Shown here: one piece after another, positions 58,201 to 64,000 of the stretch | Position numbering within the stretch: position 1 is the stretch's first letter | Layout of the letters: every line of letters begins with the position of its first letter | From: Lepidodermella squamata | Lineage: Eukaryota; Gastrotricha | Assembly (NCBI GenBank): GCA_047495785.1 | Contig: JBLDXI010000009.1 | Coordinates: forward strand, 3,162,001-3,226,000 | Direction: 5' to 3' | Length of the DNA stretch: 64,000 nucleotides | The notes under the pieces: model-generated | What the model was told of the DNA's origin: nothing | Database searches by the model: none | Seen by the model: only the letters and a program-made list of their open reading frames with translations | Translations under genes and position numbers: made by a program

Positions 58201-58807
58201 CGATTATTAACTGCGCAAAAATTTTGATTAGCCCACCTGATATTCGTTCAAATACAAATATTGCAAATAACATAACTTGTTAGTTAGATGATCCAAATAA
58301 GCACACACGCGTTTTTGTCTCTGCATTGTAGAATAGCAAAATTTGACACGTAGAGATTCAGCTTTAGAGGGGCATTCATTGAAAACCTCGAAATGTTCTT
58401 ATAAGTTTTAAGCGGATGAAAACTTTGAATTTTGAAAATCTCTAAGCTAATGCGATTTTCATTCACAATCCTTTCTCAATTTTCTAGGACAATTTTTCAA
58501 TTTACCCGAATATTTCCTCAATACTGACAATTTTTATATTGCTAAATGTAAACCTACCTACAATATAGATACAGTCACCACATAGATCTATTCAGTATTG
58601 CGCTGTAGCATTCATCCTGGGAACAAACCGCTATATGAGTCCGGGTTCCAATGTCTGTTTAGAGCCAGCAGCGCACATTATTAAAAATCTGTGAACCGTA
58701 AAAATGAGTGCTTTTTTGGAAATTTTCGATTTTTAGTATAATTTTAGTATTGGCATGCCAGATACCTGCTACTGAAAATGGTTCGACGGTGATATTTCCT
58801 GGAGAAA
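55291..58807. other. Intergenic gap, receptors 14-15
   Basis: 3.5 kb, the largest gene-poor stretch. The poly(A) signal of receptor 14 is at 55377. Minus-strand frames at 55502-55867 and 57528-57870 have no splice-linked partner, membrane segments or known motif, so I leave them out. No RNA gene recognised. Confidence 0.45.
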
Positions 58808-61070
58808 ATGGACAGCATCCTGTACGGCAATAAGGGCTACTTTGTGATCTTCGACTACACCGTGGCTTTTTTCGCTATTATCGCTAACTGTCTTATCCTG
58901 TTTGCAATCACCCGATGCCACTTCAGCCTTCCCGGTTACAGGCGTTTCTTACTCAGCCTTACTGCAGCGGATCTTTACGTGGTACGTGCTTTTATAATTG
59001 CGGAAACGCTTTAGAGATATATCGCATTTAATTGCAGTGTTGTGTCAATGTCCTGACGCTGATATTTCAAATTTTCACCTCGCTCAACACCTCAGCAACG
59101 CCTATGATCGATCATCCTTACTTCAACTGCGGGGCGAATGTCCTCCGAACCTTACAGCTAGCCGGCTTCTTCACAAACCTACTAAGCTTATGTGGCATGA
59201 GCCTGGATCACTTTGTCGGCCTAATTTATCCGCTGAAATACCGATATGTAAGCATTTTTCCTTTTTAAGGTGGATTTTTAATATTTCTCGAATTTAAGTG
59301 GATGAGTCAAAATATGGCCAGGTTGGCCGTTGTAGCCATTTGGATAGTTTCTTTCGCCCTAGCATTTATGGATATTCCAATAAACGTTATTCTCTACCAA
59401 AACGTTGCCGATGCAAAAGCTGCTCCGCATGAAATGGAAGACCGCTCTGGGGAAACTTCCGACTTCAAGCGGCTGAGCCTATCGTTGAGAGCGCTCATGT
59501 CTGTTGAATCGACAACAGAGCCTGTGGTATCAAATGCGCATTCAATAACTGCATCCTTACGACCTCCCTCGACCGCTGCTGTTACCGCGTCTATTTCATA
59601 CGTGCTGTCTTCCGGTGACAAAGTAATCCGATCTAAAGGCAACGCCCACACTGTATCATCTTCTTCTCGAATAAGGTTTAAACAATTAAAATCCCCGCAT
59701 CCCATTCCATTTTCTATCCTAGTGTTAATGCAAAACTGCTTGGTCCATCTCCGAGTGAGGTGGAACTCACCACTCCGCTGTTTATCAATGGTGATTCCGA
59801 CAACATAACCACGACGAAAAATCCGGCTGAGCTGTTGAATAGAATATTCATGCTGCTACAGGAAGAAGAAGAAGCGTTGAGGATAAATCAAACTACAGGT
59901 CTGTAAGCTTTCGCATCGATTTTTGTTTTCAATTTCAGTGTCCTTAGATATATGCACGTTTTATCACGAAACAAAGATGTGGTTTGAAATATCAACTCTG
60001 GTCCTTGCGATTCTGTGCTCAGTATTTTTAACAATCAGCTATGGAATAATCGTTAAAAAGGTAACTCTTACTTCCGTGCGATCCGTAGCCTATCGATCTA
60101 ACTTTGCTTCGCTCAGGTTTCTGACAGCACGGATGTGTCCGGTAAACGCACAACTCGCAAGCTCATCTTCACGACTGCGATGCTCCTGGGAGTTTTCATG
60201 ATTTGCTGGATGCCTTTCATTTCATTCGAGCTAGTTATGCTGGTTCTCTTCCAGCGAAGCAACAGCTACATTAGCGAGACCCACAAAGAAAGTGTCCTAA
60301 TCCAGTACGCCATTTTCCTTTCCGATTTTCATGCATATAATTTTGGACATTTCAGATCTCTCTTGGTGCAACAAATTCTGAACTCACTACTTCGTACTTA
60401 CCCTTTGATTGGTTTGTTGGAGATAAATGTGTCCTCATTAAATTTAGATGTCTCTTTTTCACTAGATCCTTTGATTTACGCTGTTCGGATACCGGCTATT
60501 CAACAGCAGTTCGCAATTTGGTTTATCAAGACTTTTCCAAAATGCTGCGGCCCGTTCTGCCTGAAATACATAAGACCCCGCAATACCAGCCAACGTATAA
60601 TGATGGCTAAGCTATCTCGGAACTGCAGCATGCCAAGCATAGCGGCTCTCGAGATGACAAAAGAAACAGCTGTGGCTCTGCTAGCTCAAAGCCGTTTGCA
60701 ATCCAGTTACTCCAGTAGCGGCACGCCAGTGAGCATGCCGACGAAAATCAACCATCAACAAGTCGGCTATTACCCGGCTAAATCACTGTCGAAAAACTCG
60801 AGCGGTAGAAGTCTGAAAAACGAACCCGTTGTATCGAACGGAAAGGCCAAGAAGGTGAAAGTTGTCGATAGCCCCAAAACCAAAAGGACAAGTCTGTTTG
60901 TTCGACAGGCGTCGCAAGCTACGGAGAAGTCTCGATACAGCGATTCAGCTGATTTTGCGATTTCGCCAAACTATTTGAAGCAATCATGCTCGTCGCCTCG
61001 CCTGCCGTTAACGCGGCAACAAAACTTTTTCGACAGTTTTACCTCTGATAGTGAAGGTTCAAGAGTGTGA
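58808..61070 (+). CDS. Receptor 15: rhodopsin-like seven-transmembrane receptor, 8 exons
   Basis: 635 residues. Exons: 58808-58981, 59038-59247, 59299-59675, 59723-59898, 59939-60060, 60117-60304, 60356-60411 and 60466-61070. An intron interrupts TM2 after D-L-Y-V, a position shared only with receptor 16. TM1 has A-N-C-L-I-L, TM2 A-A-D, N-C-G-A-N marks the TM3 Cys, and the triplet is D-H-F. There is no intron after TM4. The outer loop (about 175 residues) is Ser/Thr-rich and ends D-I-C-T-F-Y. TM5 has I-S-Y-G, TM6 C-W-M-P, TM7 D-P-L-I-Y-A-V-R, helix 8 P-K-C-C-G-P-F-C. The 200-residue tail is Lys/Ser-rich. Intron 4 is only 40 nt (59899-59938); an alternative donor at 59903 breaks the frame. AATAAA at 61088. 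Confidence 0.87.
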
Positions 61071-62256
61071 TTTATCCTCCCAGACGCAATAAAGTATTTT
61101 CGAAATTTTTATCGATTAAATAGATGTTTTTCTACCGCATGCCGAGTAATGTTGAAACGGCTTAAGGATTCTTTCCGAGGCAAGTTGAGATCCTAAATCC
61201 CTGTTTTTAATGGATCTCACGCTGCAGACTCAATAAGGAACGTAGGATTTGGAGTGATGATTTCCCATTGCCAATGCGTTGCCATTACCAAACGAGGCGT
61301 TGAAATTAATTAGGAAGCTGTTTTCATTTCCAGTTTATGCCGCCTGAATAATTCCGTATTATCACGTGATTTATCCATAAATTTAGCAAACTTCTCCTGT
61401 TCAGTTTCGTTTTGTGCTGAAACATCAACTGGACCAGTCTCGGATATTCCTATGTGTAACGCTTTAGCGAATTTTATGTTCTGGACGCAATTTTTAGCCA
61501 CTCAGTGTCATTGCATTCGGGGACAAAGCCGATCCCTTGAGATGCTGATCATCTCTTTCTACATTCCGCCTGACAGCGCAGAAATATGTATGTGCATTCA
61601 TTGGAACGAGTTCTAGTTTCTCCTTGACGATGTCAAAATTCTCATGCGATACATCACCATTCCTAACTGTAGGGTATATTTTTGTCTAACAGTCTTTTTG
61701 AACTTAATTAAAACTTGAAAGCTTATATAATTAAGACTAAAGCATAGAATTGTCTTCAAAAATATAGATAAATTAGCTTGGCCAATTCGATATTTCACGA
61801 TATAACATTCGTAAATCATTTATATTTGAACTCGCCGCACTCAAAGCACTCGTATAGATCTCGTAAAACACATTCACCTCGTAAAATCTCGTCTCCACTC
61901 ACCTACCGGCTCGTTCCGCCTCGGTTTCACTCGTTTCATTCGTTTTACTCGATCTATATTTCGAGCTACACTCAAATATATATTTCTACTCATGTTATAA
62001 CATACAAAGATAGAATTGCCCTAAATTATATAGGCCGAGTAGCTTGGCCAATTCAATATTTTACGATATAACATTCATAAATCGTTTATATTTGAACTCC
62101 GCCATGCTCGATTTACTCATCTCAACTCGTCGCCGATTCGCCTCCGATTCGTTTCGATTCGTAAATCTCGGCCGGCTCCGTTCTGATATTAACTCATATT
62201 ATAGCATACAAATATTACATGCTTGCGTTAGGATCATAGGTTTAAGCGGAAATCCG
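61071..62256. other. Intergenic gap, receptors 15-16
   Basis: 1.2 kb with the poly(A) signal of receptor 15 (61088) and two diverged tandem copies of a 271-bp unit just before receptor 16. No gene recognised. Confidence 0.5.
61766..62220 (+). repeat. Diverged 271-bp tandem duplication upstream of receptor 16
   Basis: TAGCTTGGCCAATTCGATAT at 61773 recurs as TAGCTTGGCCAATTCAATAT at about 62040. Both continue with CGATATAACATTC and TTATATTTGAACTC, then CTCG-rich sequence and a TATAACATAC/TATAGCATAC end. The array places repeated sequence within 40 to 490 bp of the receptor 16 ATG. Confidence 0.65.
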
Positions 62257-63981
62257 ATGCCGAATGACAGCCAATCGAGCTTTTTCACAGTTTTCGACAT
62301 TACCGTCGTGTTCCTCGCTCTGCTAGCCAATAGCTGTATTTTAAAGGCCGTACTCAAATGCCATTTCAATTTGACCGGCTACAGACGTTTCCTCATCAGC
62401 TTGATCGCAGGAGACCTATACTTCGTGAGTCACATTTGTTAATAAGTTGATTTCGAAAAACTGCCATCCTTTAGTGTGGGGTCAATGTGTTGACCTTTCT
62501 ATTCCAGCTGCTAGTCGATCTGAGTGCGACTGATTCGACTCGCCAGCTGAGTGCAGTTTTGGATCATGTATATTTCAAATGTTGGGCTAATATTCTACGC
62601 ACTCTGCAATTGGTTGGATTCTTCCTGAACTTGCTCAATTTGTGCGGCATGAGTGCGGACCACTTCATCGGTGTTGTGTACCCAATCAAATACAGATATG
62701 TGAGTTCATTATAGGACTGAAAGGTTTAAGGGTGAAGCTTCGAATTAATTTCAGATTATGAGTAAATCCGCTGCGAGGCTCGCTGTAGCTGCGGTTTGGG
62801 TCTTTTCCTTCCTCTTCGGTCTGTATCTAATAATTGATCAGATGAAAGTAATGCGATCAGCGTTTTTCATTTTTTCAGCTTTCGTTGACTTACTTATCAA
62901 AGCGATCACTTTGAACAGAACTTCTGATACTGTCGTAGCAAACCAGAACGATTTTTTACCTCCTGAGGATCTTACTAAGCCATTCTTTCAAAATTCTCAT
63001 CAAAGTCGAGATGAAAAGTTAGCATTTCTACTTGAAATGCTCCAACGAGAAGACGAGAGTTCTAAGGAAATCGGTATATCATTCAAACTAGCTTTTAGAG
63101 CCATTTTAATTTACTATAATAGAAGCTTGTATATTCCATCATGATACTAAAATGTGGTTCGAGTGCGTAATCATCTCGTTAGCCATCGTATGCGGAACGT
63201 TCCTCGTAATCTGTTACACAGTAGTGGTCAAAAGAGTCTCAGATGCAACTCGAAAAAACTCTTCGACTAAAAAACTCATTGGAACAACGGTACTGCTCAT
63301 TGGCGTCTTCGTTGTCTGGTAAATTTTGAGCTGTAAGATGACTGCTGGAATTTTAATCTCTTCAAATTCAGCTGGATTCCTTTTGTAATCTGGGAATTAA
63401 CCATGTATGTGATCTTCAAATCCGGAAGCGCTACGTCAAATTACAGTCCGATGGAAATTCCATACAAGGAGCAGCTATTGTCTAAGTTTGTCTGATTCGA
63501 TCACAGAGCGGCTTTTCTTTGAAATATCTGTTACTAGATCCCTGCTGATCCAGCAAATTTTGAGCTCACTTCAGCGGACCTATCCGTTAATTGATCCGAT
63601 CATTTATGCCGCTCGCATGCCTTCAGTTCAGCAGTAAGTTGCACATTTTCAAAAGCTTCCTTTCATGTAAATTAAATTTTCTTAAGGCAGATTCTGGTCC
63701 GTTTTGTCCGGCTGTTTCCTTGCTGCACTAATTTGTGCCTCAAGTTTCTAAGCAAACAGTCACACAAATCATTGCTGACCAGTTCAAACAACTTTTTCAT
63801 GTCAAAGACTAAATCTGGAAACTCACTCTCTGGGCTCAGTTACCGCGAGGGGGTGTTCAATATTAGGAGCCAGGCTGAGCAAAGTGTCGATCTCAAACCG
63901 GATATCGGTCCCACGTCTCCGACTGAGAAGCAATATTATTACAAGAATAATTTGCACTTGGGCACTTCCCACGATAGTTGA
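62257..63981 (+). CDS. Receptor 16: rhodopsin-like seven-transmembrane receptor, 8 exons
   Basis: 450 residues. Exons: 62257-62424, 62475-62699, 62755-62818 (64 nt, TM4), 62879-63073, 63123-63318, 63372-63485, 63538-63633 and 63687-63981. It shares the TM2 intron of receptor 15. An upstream in-frame run to 62044 exists, but the receptor-like start is the ATG at 62257 (MPNDSQSSFFTVFD). TM1 has A-N-S, TM2 A-G-D, K-C-W-A-N marks the TM3 Cys, and the triplet is D-H-F. The outer loop is short (about 75 residues), ending A-C-I-F-H. TM5 has I-C-Y-T (Gly replaced by Thr), TM6 C-W-I-P, TM7 D-P-I-I-Y-A-A-R, helix 8 F-P-C-C. The tail is about 90 residues. The stop lies 19 bases from the window edge, so the poly(A) signal is outside. 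Confidence 0.87.
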
Positions 63982-64000
63982 GGATATCGATCGCAAAACT

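Noticed and set aside
59903-59938. Alternative donor GTAAGC in receptor 15
   Set aside because: It has a better match to consensus but throws the D-I-C-T-F-Y and TM5 sequence out of frame; GTCTGT at 59899 keeps it.
12-63981. Receptors as opsins
   Set aside because: No TM7 Lys for retinal is seen in any copy, and the DRY and NPxxY contexts differ.

Overview
The window is nuclear DNA of a small invertebrate animal with a compact genome. Genes have 4 to 10 exons, mostly separated by GT-AG introns of about 40 to 66 nt, with a few longer ones (0.2 to 3 kb). AATAAA signals follow most stop codons, and there is a tRNA-like element but no bacterial organisation. Nematode-type or similarly compact ecdysozoan or lophotrochozoan genomes fit, but the sequence alone does not settle the phylum.

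Almost the whole window is one head-to-tail array of 16 paralogous seven-transmembrane receptor genes, all on the + strand, numbered receptor 1 to 16 here. I rebuilt each one by joining exons. All 16 models give a reading frame divisible by three, with GT-AG (once GC-AG) junctions, running from an ATG to a stop and coding for about 437 to 723 residues. They are rhodopsin-class (class A) GPCR-like: a very short N-terminus of the form xPKGxFVIFD, a TM1 Asn, a YRRFLxSLxxSD block into TM2, a Cys at the top of TM3, a D/E-H/Q-F/Y triplet in place of DRY, a second Cys just before TM5 (W-C-x-F), C-W-x-P in TM6, a D-P-x-x-Y-like TM7 end, and a Cys-containing helix-8 region. The second extracellular loop is unusually long and rich in Ser and Thr.

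Region by region: receptors 1-2 (12-7256) are close paralogues with an 11-nt microexon. Receptors 3-8 (7930-25148) are divergent members. A coiled-coil gene on the minus strand (25416-26410) interrupts the array. Then comes 3.4 kb of diverged repeats. Receptors 9-10 (29844-40416) have long, repeat-filled introns. Receptors 11-13 (40709-51023) share an extra TM2 intron. Receptor 14 is at 53403-55290, and receptors 15-16 (58808-63981) share a different TM2 intron. Gene-poor gaps of 2 to 3.5 kb lie at 2443-5414, 20314-23288, 51024-53402 and 55291-58807.

The array looks like a lineage-specific birth-and-death expansion, probably of chemosensory or other ligand receptors. The same exons recur with introns gained, lost or split, and the activation motifs decay to different degrees (receptors 8, 9, 12 and also 7, 10). 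No ligand, expression site or family name can be assigned from sequence alone. No other defence, biosynthetic or mobile system was found beyond short non-autonomous repeat elements.
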